Below, piece by piece: positions 1-11,546 of a stretch of 64,000 nucleotides of DNA (the first letter of the stretch is position 1; each line of letters opens with the position of its first letter). Origin of the DNA: Platanthera guangdongensis (taxonomy: Eukaryota > Streptophyta > Magnoliopsida > Asparagales > Orchidaceae); NCBI GenBank assembly GCA_039583875.1, contig CM077165.1, positions 64,840,757 to 64,904,756 on the forward strand, read 5' to 3'. The position numbers were made by a program, and so were the translations under genes. The notes below the pieces were generated by a model. It saw only the letters and a program-made list of their open reading frames with translations, was not told the origin of the DNA and made no database searches.

Positions 1-1012
1 GGACTTGCTTTCATTTTAGTCCTACTCGTTTGAGTAGGACTTGCAATTTTAAGCTTTTATTTCCCGCCCCCACTCGTTTGAGTGGGACTCGCAAATTTCA
101 ATTATGCAAATTTCTTTCATGTGTAACTTAGTTTCCGTTTAATTTATAATTTGGAGTGTGCGTGAGTTCTTGTTTTAGCTAACTTTTCAGTTTTCTAAAT
201 ATTTGTTATTTTTCTTATGTCCCCTTCTTATAATCGTTTAGCGTTTAATTTCGAACTCGCGCCTCACTAAATTATAAAGCCGTCCCCATACCGATGTGTG
301 GCTAATCGCTATTAGCCTCGGCATCGAAGAGCATTGGGACATTTAAAATGATTTCTAATAATTGAAGCTCTTTATTTTCATTTTAATTTAAGGACTTAAG
401 GTTTACCCCGGGTTAACGACGCGTAGGACCACATATCGATGTGTGGGCCCTATTTCCGTAGTCCATATGCTAGCTAGCCGAGAGGCCGTGCATATGGACC
501 GATCACCCCTGGGTAAATAGAGTTGCGTGCATACCCTCGAAAGAGGACAAGCGTAATTCTACCGGATTGGGTTCCCCACCCAATAGCGGGGTTCTTAGCG
601 TAAAGCGGGCGTTAAGAGGAATCCTTCGTCGGAATAACGTTCGGTCGAATAGTCTTAACGTTTAGGTGAGCGATATCCCTATAGCTAGGTGAGCTCACAT
701 TTGTGGAACCTCCACGGCCAAGTTGCCTTTTATTAATTTGAAAACTAAGTCCTATAATTATTAAAAATTATTTTAGTATTAATCTGATTCGATGCCGAGC
801 ATTAACCCTTCATCGAATATTTTCTAAATCATTTTTTTTTTCGCTCCTTTGCTTTTTTCGTCTTTACTTTACTAAAAAAATCCACCTTACTTTCAGTAAA
901 ATAATAGTCCTCCCGGAGGAGTAAGAATAGTCAACACGACCCCGAGAACAATACGACCTCGGTATTCCCCCGAATATCGAGTACTACTTGCGATAGGTGC
1001 ACTTGCCTACAT
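1..1012 (+). repeat. Partial LTR of the LARD family (truncated at window edge)
   Basis: This stretch matches, in reverse complement, the LTR at about 48016-48960. Shared landmarks are the paired phrases around the Lys-like 'gctagctag' block, the 'ccccacccaatagcggggttcttagcg' region, the 'gagctcac' boxes and the 'ataggtgcacttgcct' end. Similarity stops near 1012, and the last 155 bp of the reference LTR are missing or diverged. It has no coding capacity. Orientation is opposite to the LARD at 34665-50786. It may be a solo or truncated LTR; the other end lies outside the window. Confidence 0.75.
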
Positions 1013-2784
1013 CTAGCAAGCCCGCGGCGATCGATTCACCGAACCAACCACAGTAAGAGTCTGTTCGCGGGCACATCACAAATTAACTCGAGATTTTGGT
1101 GAACTATTTTATGCTAACCACCGTAGTGCTTTGAATGATGAAGATTATTAATTGTATTTCATATAACTGAATTGTGAAGCAAGCTTATTTAAACAAAGTG
1201 ACTTGTTAGAAATTGGTTGACTATTATTTATGCGAATTATATTATATTATGTTGAAATCGTTTGGAATGACATATAGAAAGATAAACTATGGCCATGAGT
1301 ATATTTAAGGGTTAGAATGAAATTTAGTAGTCCAATACTTATAGCGTAATCTCCCTACAGGGTAGTATTGTGGAGGGATGTAAGTGCAGTGTTGACCGTC
1401 ACTAGTTGGGTTAGTGTTGAGATGAGGTATAGATGGATGGTTGGGTTGTGTCCTCGTGCTTACTTCCGAGGCCCATTCCATACCATGGTGATGTGGAATT
1501 TGCATGCGGTGTGAGTCGACACGCGGTGTCGTAATCCTGGGTTAAGGATAGTGTGGCAGGTCTACAGGCTCGCCGATCATCACACCGACGAGAGTTGACA
1601 GTTAGACTTTGGGCGGTTGGGCTGTGTCCTCAGTGTTCATGTCTCGAGGCCCCTTCCATGCCAAGTTAACGGTTGGGCTATGAACTCGTGCTTTCTTCCG
1701 AGGCCCCTTCCGGGTCACACCAAGCCAGTTTGGGCTGTGTTCTCGGTGCACATCTACCCGAGACCACGCTGGGCCATCGTACGCATGGGCTCCGCTATTG
1801 TGTTCTTAGCGATGATGCGTACAGAGGCCTAGGTTAAGTAGTGTGGATACCCGCCTAGTAGTAGAGATGCCCGCTCTACTGTCACCGCCTGGCCACGACG
1901 GTTGATGCCTGAGAGGTTAGCTACCTGCTTGAATAGTGGGAACAACTAGTCTATGTTGACAAAATATTTGCATGGTGTGATCATGGGTGAGTCATTGCAT
2001 AGCATACATACCATTACATAGCATTGCACAGACAAGATCCTCATCATATAAGTTTGTATGGGCACTCTTATACGATGAGTTACTTTTATGTAACCCGATC
2101 CTTAACTTATAAGCTTGTATGAGCATCCTTATAAGTTAAGTTACTTTTCTGTTGTAGACACATGTACTTGATAGTTTGTATTGCTTCTGTAGAACTGCTA
2201 GAATAAAATGCTATTAATCTTATTGTACCATTACCACCTGCTTGTACCTGTTACACTATTTATTATACTTGTACCCTTGATCTTTTCTTCGCCCGATGCC
2301 GAGGAGTCGCCGGAGGAGCAGATGTGAAGCCACTTAGTATTTTCGACTAACAGTTGCTACGTCTTCCTTTTTATGAGGTCACCCCGCAGGTAGAGCAGCC
2401 GCAGACCATGCAGCAGGGCAGCCAGGCCAGTATGAGAGGGCCTAAAGTGACGGTGTCGTAGCTACCGTCGGTGACGGATGTGATTGTTGTGAGATACTAA
2501 TGTAGCCCGTTTGGGCTACTTTTATAGCCGTACTCTGATATTGTAGAAGCATGTTTTAGCTTCTCTTTTTTGTTGTATTTGGACTATATACTTGGTGTGG
2601 GTCTAACTTCTCTCTTTTATATTTTGGTTGGGCTAGCATGTATATATTGATATTGGTTGTAGCCGGTGGAATGGGCGTCTTATGGTACACGTTAGCCCTT
2701 GTGCTAATGCTACCGCAAGGCGGCTGTTCCGGGCATAAGACCCCCTTCGTGCCGTGTTTTGGGATCCGGGAGGGTGGTCTTACA
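1013..2784 (+). repeat. Probable 3' portion of the gypsy-1 5' LTR
   Basis: It ends in 'gtcttaca' directly before the PBS, as an LTR end should. It is noncoding and contains a degenerate repeat of a 'ggttgggctgtgtcctcgtgc' phrase followed by 'cgaggccccttcc' near 1440, 1617, 1671 and 1729, plus the paired hairpins at 2040-2140. Its left boundary against the LARD fragment is uncertain. It shows no visible match to the 3' LTR at 12789-14175, so the two may be non-overlapping parts of one LTR longer than 3 kb. Confidence 0.5.
2040..2140. repeat. Two tandem hairpins with covarying 13-bp stems
   Basis: Hairpin 1 pairs CTCATCATATAAG (2040-2052) with CTTATACGATGAG (2067-2079). Hairpin 2 pairs CTTAACTTATAAG (2101-2113) with CTTATAAGTTAAG (2128-2140). 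Both loops are 14 nt, and the units share the flanking 'gttacttttntg'. Stem sequences differ between units, yet pairing is 12/13 and 13/13. Confidence 0.8.
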
Positions 2785-2786
2785 AA

Positions 2787-2795
2787 TGGTATCAG
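2787..2795 (+). other. Gypsy-1 primer binding site (initiator Met tRNA)
   Basis: TGGTATCAG begins 2 nt after the LTR end (ttaca at 2784). This matches the plant initiator-Met tRNA 3' end used to prime minus-strand synthesis in many plant LTR retrotransposons. The bases after position 9 (tttgcc) depart from the usual AGC. Confidence 0.8.
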
Positions 2796-3000
2796 TTTGC
2801 CACGATCCTCAACTAAAGAAGTCATTCAACAATGGTACCACCGCCGTTCGATTAGTCATTTTGCGGACAAACTGACTTAGCAGAAGCAGTGGTGTGCCCA
2901 TATGTGATTCACACTAAGTTGTCCAACTTTGACCTCAAGATTAGCCAATCTGACCATACGTTTGTGTGTTACGTGTAGATTCCAGTACACGCTGAGTCGA

Positions 3001-3915
3001 TGGGGTGCACTCCTGCCCCTTTCATACCCACTCAGTTCCAACAATCTGAGTTAGTGCAGACGCTCACCGCCATCCTCGATGCTTTTAGGGCGCAGCAGCC
3101 TCCGGTGCAACAAAAGGCCCAGGCTCTAATCGGTTGAGCACCTTTCGGGCCCTCTCCCCTCCCGCCTACCTCGGGACGGAGTCGACCGTACGTACAGAGC
3201 AATGGCTTGACACGGTGCAGGAGTTGCTGGCGGGGATCCGTTGCTCGGCCAACATGGCTGTATCGTTGGCTGTGTCCGTCTTGGATCTACATGCTAAGAG
3301 GTGGTGGAAGTCACTCATGGGCTCCATGTTCCAATGATGAGTGTATACCGAGATAAGTTGGAGCGAGTTCTCGTGTGTTTTCTTGGAGCACTTCATTCCT
3401 ACATCGGCTTGAGATGAGCTCGAGCGGAGGTTTTTACTACTGAAGCAAGGATCCAAATCAGTTACGGAATTCCAGCGAGAGTTCCAGCATCTCGCAAGGT
3501 TCGCGGACTCATATGACCTAGATGATAGAGGATACGCCAAACGATTCTACAAAGGGCTGAGAGATCCCCTAAGGCAGGCCCTTTTGTTTATAGCGGACGC
3601 TAGCTTGGCGGAGATTATCGACATGGCAAAGAGATTGGAGGCGGATAACTTGAGTAGTGGTAAGAGACCTGCGGAGGGAGTGATGGAAGCTGGCCCAAGC
3701 AATAGAAGAAGACGGGACTTTAGAGGAGGAAGAGGACACCAAAGAGGTGGAGGATGTTTCCACCGAGATTTTAGAGTGGAGCATCCGGTTCCGCAGCCGC
3801 CCGCGTTGCCCCCACCACCACAGCCTCAACAATTTCAACAACCTGAAGGGCATCGTGGGCTGGTGTGTTTTGAATGCAACCAGCCGGGCCACATTCGACG
3901 TTTCTGCCCGTAGTT
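3001..3915 (+). pseudogene. gag: Gypsy-1 gag (capsid and nucleocapsid), broken
   Basis: The reading begins at an ATG near 3000 and gives a capsid-like domain containing TEQWLDTVQELL, then WWKSL, ERRFLLLKQGSKSVTEFQRE and FADSYDLDDRGYAKRFYKGL, all typical of plant gypsy gag (retrotransposon gag superfamily). A basic Arg/Gly-rich linker and a proline run follow, then one CCHC zinc knuckle (CFECNQPGHIRRFC, about 3868-3909). In-frame stops after 3130, 3336 and near 3410 break it. The knuckle is intact, so RNA binding would survive only in a fragment. It ends at a TAG by 3915, and the pol region follows after a degenerate 270-bp spacer. Confidence 0.85.
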
Positions 3916-4185
3916 GTTTCGGAATGTCCCTCCTGCTCTCCCTCCGACAGCTCTGTGGGGGCGGGGTTACATGCATGGTCGAGGACGAGGACCGCGAGGA
4001 TGAAACCCCGGCCCTGCTCGGGGTCAAGTGTACACGCTGGACATGACCCAAGAACGGAATCCCCAAGATGTGATTGGAGGTATGATTTAAGTAATTATCA
4101 CGTTTTCATTGTTTAACTTGAAGTTGCTTGAGATATACTAGACACCTACCAATAAGTTTTGGTTATTGGTACTTAGGCACCGTGA

Positions 4186-5430
4186 TAGTTGTCGGGAAGA
4201 TGGCCGTTGCACTGTTCGATACCGGTGCCTCGCACTCCTTTGTGTCTGAGGATTTCATTAAGGACATGGAGGGCGTACTATACTTTACTGGTATAGCCCG
4301 ATGAGTGCGTCTACCGGATGGATCGGAGATGAATGCAACCGCTAAGTCCGAGTTCGAGATATTCATTGAAGGAAAGGCCTTTGAGACACCTGCCACGGTC
4401 TTGAGAATGCCAGATTTTGACATCATTTTGGGCATGGCGTGGTTGTACTGGCACTTTTCAAGGTTTGACTGTGCAGAGAAACAAATCTACTTGAGACATG
4501 GGGCCTCCGATGTCATCTTCCAAGGTATTATCTTCGCACCTCGCATGTTGCTATCTTCAGTTCAGATAGTAAAAGCCCATATGAAGGGGGATGAAGTCTT
4601 CATGATCTGGTTCAAGTTGAAGGAGATAGCATTGGATATAAAAGGCGTGCGGGTAGTGCGGGACTTCCTCGAGATATTTCCTGAGAAACTGCCAGGGTTA
4701 CCCCCACATAGAGAGGTTGACTTCCAGATTAATCTAGTATCGGGTGCCAAGCCGGTATCCAACGCCCCTTACCGAATGTCCCCGAAGGAACTCGCGGAGT
4801 TTATAGTTCCACTGCAAGAACTGGTGGAGTCAGGGATCGTTCGCTCCAGTTCATCACCCTGGGGAGCCCCTGTATTGTTCGTGAAGAAGAAGGATGGAAC
4901 CCTGCGTATGTGCATAGACTATCAGGAACTCAATCGACTGACGGTGAGGAACACTTATCCGCTACCTCAGATCGACAAGTTGTTCGATCAACTAGTGGGA
5001 GCACATTGGTTTTCTAAGCTGGACTTGCGCTCAGGGTATTATCAGTTGAGAATACAAGAATGTGACATCCAGAAAACGGCCTTTAGTTCAAGATATGGAC
5101 GTACGAGTTCACGGTAATGTCGTTTGGGCTCACCAATGCCCCTTCGGCCTTCATGAGCCTGATGAACAAGGTGTTTGAACCTTATTTGGATGTCTTTATC
5201 ATTGTTTTCATCGACGACATCTTGGTCTACTCAAAGACGGAGGAGGAGCATGTTGAGCACTTGACCTTGGTATTGAAGAAATTAAAAGAGCACGCATTGT
5301 TCGCCAAGTTCAGCAAATGCGAATTCTGGCTTAAAGAGGTTGCTTTCTTGGGGCATGTGATCAGTGGAGAAGGACTAGCGGTGGATCCGGCCAAGGTGCG
5401 TGCCTTGAAGGAGTAGTCGCCCTTGAAGTC
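4186..5430 (+). pseudogene. pol: Gypsy-1 protease and reverse transcriptase, broken
   Basis: The aspartic protease motif ALFDTGASHSFVS lies near 4209-4247 with the catalytic DTG at 4218-4226. A CGA-to-TGA type stop follows at 4302-4304. The flap-end phrase reads DIILGMAWL, where the family usually has MDWL. Reverse transcriptase runs from about 4654 ([21 protein letters not shown]), through [35 protein letters not shown] and [13 protein letters not shown], to the catalytic FIDD box (DD codons 5213-5218). A one-base frameshift near 5095 separates the fingers from the palm. Both RT catalytic Asp blocks are still present. Confidence 0.88.
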
Positions 5431-5995
5431 AGCGGTCGATGTGGGGAGTTTCCTTTGACTTGCTGGGTACTACCGCAAATTCGTAAAAGGATTTTCAAAG
5501 AATGCTCTTCCTCTTACTTCATTGACGAAGAAAGGTGTGTCATTTGAGTGGACACCCCAATGTGAAGCGGCGTTCCAGGAGCTGAAGGATTGACTTACCT
5601 CCTCCCCCATCCTTGCACTTCCATCTAGGAAGGAAGTATTTCAAGTTTACACTGACGCATCATATCAAGGGATGGGAGCGGTGTTGATGCAGCACGGACA
5701 CATGATTGCCTATGGTTCAAGACACTTGAAGAAGCATGAAATCAATTACCCGGTTCATGATTTGGAATTGGGAGTAGTGGTGTTCTCCTTGAAGATTTGG
5801 AGGCATTATCTATACGGCGTCCACTGCGAGATCTTTTCAGACCACAAAAACTTGAAGTACGTTCATACTCAGAAGGAGTTCAACCTGAGGCAACAGCGGT
5901 GGTTAGAATTTCTATGCGACTATGAGTTCACCATGAACTACCACCCCGGAAAGGCAAACTCGGTGGCCGATGCATTGAGTAGAAAGGTACCAGGT
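5431..5995 (+). pseudogene. pol: Gypsy-1 RT thumb/connection and RNase H
   Basis: Translation in the +2 frame continues from RT, with stops near 5416 and 5456, through LAGYYRKFVKGFS and PLTSLTKKG to the RNase H domain. Visible catalytic elements are the first Asp in VYTDASYQG, Glu in HDLELGVV, Asp in SDHKNLKYV and the last Asp in SVADALSRK. The set DEDD is therefore complete from about 5655 to 5980. RNase H removes the RNA template during cDNA synthesis. Damage is limited to stops in the connection part. Confidence 0.85.
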
Positions 5996-6229
5996 TATAT
6001 CCCAGAGTCTCAGTTGATGTGTATGGAGTTGGCTCGGATAATTGAGGAGATGGATATTACGTTGATATTTAAGGCTCCTTCGGCAGAGTATACAGAGTAC
6101 TTGGCAAGCATGAGCATAGTTTGTGTTATCCGGGACCGAATCAGAGTGGAGCAAGGAATGGATGCAGCTCTGGCCACGACAATCTAGTCAATCGAAGATG
6201 GGACTCGGGATGAGTATACACTAAAAGAC

Positions 6230-7555
6230 GGCCTCGTTTATTTTCGTGGCCGGCTATACATTCCCAAAGATGGTAAAATCCAGGAGGATATCATGAGAGA
6301 GGCTTATTGCTCTCAATATTCAGTGCACCCGGGAATTGATAAGATGTACGCAGGCCTACGGAATACCATGTGTTGGCTGGGAATGAAAAAGTATGTCCGA
6401 TATTTTGTTACACATTGCGAAGCTTGTCAAAGGGTGAAGGCGGAATGCAAGAGTCCCGGTGGTTTGCTACAATCGTTGCCCATCCACGAGTGGAAGTTTG
6501 AGGATATCTCCATGGACTTTGTCCATGGGTTACCTCGCTCACGCCCACGAAATGATTCGGTGTGGGTGATAGTTGTTCACCTGACAAAAGTAGCCCGGTT
6601 TATCCCAATGAAGAAAGAAGCTCATGTGGATGTCTTAGTATGCCTCTTTGTGGGGCATTTCGTACGGTATCATGGCGTGCCTAATATGATCATGTCTGAT
6701 CATGATGGTCGGTTTACTTCCAAGGAGTGGAAAGCGGTACAGGCGTATTTGGGCTCGCGTCTTACCTTCATCACCGCGTTTCATACTCAGACGGACGGGC
6801 AATCTAAAAGGACCATCCGGACATTGGAAGATTTGTTGAGATTATGTGTGTTGGATAGAGGAGAGCTGTGGGAAAGACTCTTACCGTTGGTAGAATTCTC
6901 CTACAATAACAGCCACCAGGCTAGTATCGGCATGGATCCTCATGAAGCTCCTTATGGAAGAAGGTGTAGAACCCCCTTGTCTTGGGTGCAAGATGAAGAC
7001 CCGAAGACTTTGGGTGTTGAATATATTGATGATACTGATGCGGCGGTTAAACTGATATGGGATCGCATGTTGGAGGCCTAAAATCAGCAGGTGAAGTATT
7101 ATAATGCAAGGCACCGGATGGTGGAGTTTCAAGTGGGTGATAAGGTGTTCCTGAAAATCCGACCAATGCATGGAGTGTCACGTGTGCGTGTTGTGAAAAA
7201 GCTCAGCCCAAGGTATGTTGGGCCTTATACTATATTGGAAAGGATTGGCCAGTTGGCCTATCGGTTGGAGTTACCGTCCGAGCTAGAGAACCTCCACTAC
7301 GTGTTCCATGTGTCGTCGCTTCGGAAGGCGCTGTTGCAGCCCAATCAATACATCTCCACAACTGATGGTGCTGTGGCGTCGGATAGGTCTGTGTGACTAG
7401 AACCGGTGCGGATCGTAGATAACGAGATAAGAATGTTGCGCCACAAAAGTGTTCCCTTGGTGAAGGTGCTATAGACTAATCATGGGAAGGAGGAATATAG
7501 ATGAGAGCCGATGGATTTGATGCAAAAACACTACCCAGAGTTGTTTGATCAAGGT
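6230..7555 (+). pseudogene. pol: Gypsy-1 integrase with chromodomain-like tail, catalytic Glu lost
   Basis: The zinc-binding region reads SVHPGIDKMY...CEACQRVKAE, and the position where relatives have the first His is Tyr (REAYCSQY). The core has SMDFVHGLP (first Asp) and MSDHDGRFTS (second Asp). The third catalytic residue, normally Glu in GQSER, is Lys (codon aaa at 6806-6808). Strand transfer should therefore be abolished. After a stop at 7081 the C-terminal part continues (VGDKVFLKIRP, GPYTILERIG, HYVFHVSSLRKA) into a chromodomain-like end (EPVRIVDNEIR, then VPLVKVL) with further stops. It is followed by the gypsy-1 3' untranslated region. Confidence 0.87.
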
Positions 7556-7605
7556 AATTTTATTTAAAAGTATATATGTTTTCTGTTATGCTTTTCTCCC
7601 CATAG

Positions 7606-7610
7606 CCTAA
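7606..7610. repeat. Left TSD (cctaa) of the minus-strand chromovirus
   Basis: cctaa directly precedes the LTR end TGACACAACCCGC at 7611. The same five bases follow the other LTR end at 12742-12746. Five-bp TSDs are standard for LTR retrotransposons. Confidence 0.9.
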
Positions 7611-10291
7611 TGACACAACCCGCATTTCCTCAACGAGTACATCGTATCAGAGTAAGAGGAACTACGTGTTATGATGCCACGTCGTGCAGGGGATAACTGC
7701 ACACGATTAGGCAAACGCTCGACGCTTCCTTTAGTAGTTGAAAACCATCAGTTGTGTGCAAGAAAACTGTTTAATTTGATGGTCGTATCCCTCGGCCTTA
7801 TGGATCAAAACATGTATTTGTACGCGGCGGAAAATACTTTAGTTTACGTATGACGAGCTCCTATATGCATCCTAGATTTATAATCATATAAGAAATCATC
7901 CTTTTTACGTTGTTTGGAAAATACGTCTTAGTTTATCAAAACATATATGCATGATATAGGGTAATAAGTTTATTTTATCTTGAAAATATCTAATGCAACC
8001 TAGCATAAATCCTTCCCAAGAGCAAAGAGATTTCATCCCATCCAAATGAGTCACATTAGCAGTCTAGCATTCATATATCACAAGTAAAGAAAGCCACCAA
8101 TGGGCGCCAACTAGCTGACACGAACCCATTGGGGCACATGTATGTTTGTACAACAAAGTAAAGAACTACCTCGATAAGTAAGCTCGGCTAGCTCCAAAGA
8201 AACTCGACCCAAGCGCTAGCTGCTCAACCGGATACAACCTGCACCTGAGGCATTCAAGAAAGAACACCTCAGCAATCATCAAAGCTACACAATAGAGTAT
8301 GAAGTTCAGAAAATATGACGAAGGGGCTTACCGACCCCGTAGCAATGTTTCATGCAAGTAAAATGAGTGAAAAGAATTGGTGGAAAATAAGTGTTAAACA
8401 CTGTCAATCCAAAGTGTAAAACGCACCAAGTGCGTGCAATTCTCATCAAGTCCTGCTCAACCCGCAGGAGCAAAAAGGCAATACACATGCCCATTCCATC
8501 ATCTTTAGACCAAGAAACAATGATACGAGTGAAACATAAGCAGCGGTTAAGTTCGATTCCGCAAGGGTCTTTTGGTGGCGGCCCTAAAGTGGAACGCACC
8601 CATAAAAGCCAGCCCGAATCGGGGCCAAAACGGTGCTCTACACCAGAAATCCAAACTCGGTGGCCACCAAGGCTGAAACCACACCACCCCTTACCGAATC
8701 CTCACACAAACGCTCCTGCCATGGTTCATAATTCGCTCCGCAAAATTCACCATAAGCGAACCCAAGCTCAACACCATAAGCAAAACTCACCATAACCCAA
8801 GCTTTTTCATCGTCCTCACTCATGACTACCCATTACTCATGTTATGTCAAACTTATTTGCGTTTGGATTTCTACTTATTCCACAAAGGACAACGCTAACC
8901 AAACCAACAAGCGTATGCTAACATGATTACGACATGAACAAGAAAGAATCACATGAATAAGAAAGGCTACATGAATCAAATGAGCATAAGAATTAATTGA
9001 ACATAGGGAAAAATTCGATAATTAGGCGGTAAGCATGTAAGACTTGAAGGAACAAGAGGATTCATGTTTGTGAGTACTAAAGAAAAACAAGAGTAACAAG
9101 ATTAATCAAATTGAACAAGCTAGTAAGAAAGAGGAAAGCTAGCTAAACTTACACAATCAAAGAACAAGAAAACAAGATTGGCAAGGGTGGAGAACACAGC
9201 TTGCCTAAACCGAGATGACACCGCGACGGCTGCTCCTCTCTTTCCTTCCCTTGTCTTAGATTTGATCCCTTGATGTCCTTTTGGAATGAGGAAGAAGATG
9301 AAGAAGAAGGTGAAATGAGGAGGAGAAATCTCTGTTTCGGCCTTATTTCCTCCAGAACAGAGCTGGACCATTTGATCGAGAATCAAAGAAATGAACGGCA
9401 CAAAAAAACTGGGAAAAATTGATTTTCGGCCCTGTCACGCCCTGTGACACGCCCGTGTCATAGGGCGTGTACCTTAAGCGGCGCAGACGCCAACAATTTC
9501 CAGCTTATCCACAAGGTACACGGCCATGTACACGCCCGTGACGGATTGGTCACGCCCGTGACCTAGGGCGTATAACCCGTGTCACGACATCTCGTCGACT
9601 CAAAGTGTCAACACTCGACAAAGCTGGACACGCCCTGTGACACGCCCGTGTCACAGGCCGTGTCCCCTCTCTCGACACCCGACACTCGACACTCGACACT
9701 CGACACTCGACAAAGCTGGACACGCCCTGTGACACGCCCGTGTCACAGGCCGTGTCCCCTCTCTCGACACCCGACACTCGACACTCGACATAGCGGGACA
9801 CGGCCCGTGACACGCCCGTGTCACGGGGCGTATACCCCATTCGTCGAGCTCAACTCGACGCAAGAAAAGTCGTCGAGTCAAGGAGGTCACGCCCTAGGTC
9901 ACGCCCTGGGTCACGCCCCGACACGCCCGTGTCGGGGGGCGTGTCACGCACAAAACGACCATTTTTCCCTGTTTTGAAAAGTGCTTCTGTTTCGTCCTTG
10001 ACCATTTCTTCCTTAAGAACTTTTTACCCCTTTTTGTTTTCTGTACACATCGGCCCTACAATCAACCCGTTTTGAGCAACCTTACCCAGGCTCAAAAAAG
10101 TGCAAGCATTCCCTAAGAGGCCTCACCGAGTCCCCACAAGTGGACTCTGGCTTGCTGGGGAATCGTGCAACTCGCCTACCAAAACAGCCACTCGAAAGCC
10201 CGCGGGAAAACCATGCTCGAACAACAGTCAAAGCCAACGTAACGCCCATCAAGCATATGCAATCATTCAACAAAAAATACGGGGCGTTACA
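7611..10291 (-). repeat. 3' LTR of the minus-strand chromovirus (about 2.68 kb)
   Basis: Plus-strand ends are TGACACAACC at 7611 and GGGGCGTTACA at 10291. On the minus strand this reads TGTAACGCCCC...GGTTGTGTCA. The part from 9083 to 10291 is repeated at 11547-12741. It contains the palindromic array at 9430-9950. A 93-codon open frame on the minus strand (9120-9401) recurs in the other copy only because LTRs are copies. No other coding signal is seen. Confidence 0.88.
9430..9950. repeat. 36-bp palindromic units and CGACACT microarray in LTR
   Basis: Units at 9628-9663, 9720-9755 and 9798-9833 follow one plan. On the sense (minus) strand it is ACACGG-N6-ACACGGGCGTGT-N6'-GCGTGT, with the last unit ending slightly differently. 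Arm pairs are CCTGTG/CACAGG (twice) and, read on plus, CCCGTG/CACGGG. Between units lies a short tandem 'cgacact' array whose copy number differs from the other LTR copy, being longer here. Confidence 0.88.
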
Positions 10292-10306
10292 GACACTCCC
10301 CCTAAC
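10292..10306 (-). other. Polypurine tract of the minus-strand chromovirus
   Basis: On the minus strand GTTAGGGGGAGTGTC directly precedes the 3' LTR start TGTAAC. This is the normal place and composition for the plus-strand primer of cDNA synthesis. Confidence 0.8.
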
Positions 10307-10411
10307 AAAAAGTTTTGCCTCGAAACTTTTCAATCATTTTGATATAAATCAAATGAGTAATCAAACAAAAACACTAATTCAACAAAAACACAAATTCACA
10401 TACCAGCTTAT

Positions 10412-11545
10412 TTACGGGAATAAATGAGGGTGAGCCGCCCTCATCGTTGACTCGAGCTCCCACGCCGCGCTTTCCACATTCTGATTTTTCCATAGCACCT
10501 TGACCATAGGAATCTTCTTTTTCCGCAACACGCGCTCTTGGGAGTCCAAAATACGGATGGACATCTCCACATAGGAAAGGTTCGGCGCTAACTGCGGCAC
10601 CACATCCAAAACGTGCTTATCATTGCACACACACTTGCGAAGTTGGCTGACATGAAACACGTCGTGAACACCAGGAAAGTTCATGGGTAATTCTATTTTG
10701 TAAGCGGATGCACCAACTCGCGCAAGAATCGTGAAGGGACCCACAAATCTTGGGTCTAATTTGCGCTCTTTGCCAAACATTTTAATTCCAACCATTGGGG
10801 AGACTTTCAGGAAGACGAAATCCCCCACAGCAAATTCTAACTCCGACCTTCGCCGGTTGGCATACTTTTCATATCGCTCTTGGGCGATCCGGAGCTTCTC
10901 CCGAATAAATCGTACGACAACTTCCATGTCCTCGAGTGCCTCTGGGCCCAATAAAGGCCGCTCGCCAACCTCAACCCAAAATAGGGGAGTCCGACATCGT
11001 CGCCGATATAAAGCTTCGAACGGAGCCATTTGCAAGCTTTCATGATAGCTGTTATTATATGCGAATTCCATAAGCCGCAAACGTTCATCCCATGCTCCGC
11101 CATATTCAAGAATGTAGCATCGAATCATATCTTCCACGATTTGGTTTACTCGTTCCGTTTGGCCATTCGTCTGAGGGTGGTATGCAGTGGAATACCTCAA
11201 ATCCGTCTCCAAACCCTCTTGTAGGCTCTTCCAGAAACGAGAAGTAAATCGGGAATCCCGGTCTGAAATGATATTGACTGGCACACCATGCAGTGGGATG
11301 ATCTCGTTCAAATATAGCTCCGCTATTGTCTTCATCGGGTAGTTGACCTTAAATGGTATGAAATGAGCACACTTGGTCATCCTATCCACGATCACACACA
11401 CGGAGTCATGTCCTCGTGGAGATCTTGGTAAGCCTATAATAAAATCCATGGAAATGCTTTCCCACTTCCATGTTGGAATCTCTAATGGTGTCAACTTGCC
11501 ACCAGACCTCCCATGATCAGCTTTCACCCGCTTGCAGGTCTGACA
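10412..11545 (-). pseudogene. pol: Chromovirus integrase, C-terminal two thirds with chromodomain-like tail
   Basis: An open frame of about 375 codons on the minus strand, with no stop. It starts abruptly at the second half of the zinc finger (CQTCKRVKAD). The catalytic core is complete: SMDFIIGLP, IISDRDSRFTS and QTNGQTERVNQ give Asp, Asp and Glu. Next come EFAVGDFVFLKVSP, VGPFTILARVG and VHDVFHVSQLRKC. The tail, RVLRKKKIPMVKVLWKN followed by AAWELESTM and HLFP, is the chromodomain-like CR motif of Tekay/Del chromoviruses, thought to steer insertion to heterochromatin. The N-terminal HH pair is lost at the junction with LTR sequence at 11546. Confidence 0.9.
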
Positions 11546-11546
11546 T

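Noticed and set aside
1617..1832. 71-codon frame in the gypsy-1 LTR remnant
   Set aside because: It covers the degenerate 'gggctgtgtcctc' repeat and has no domain or coding-like composition.
9120..9401. 93-codon open frame on the minus strand, repeated at 11584-11865
   Set aside because: It lies in the two LTR copies of one element, so its conservation is only the copy relation. It has no domain and ends in low-complexity text.
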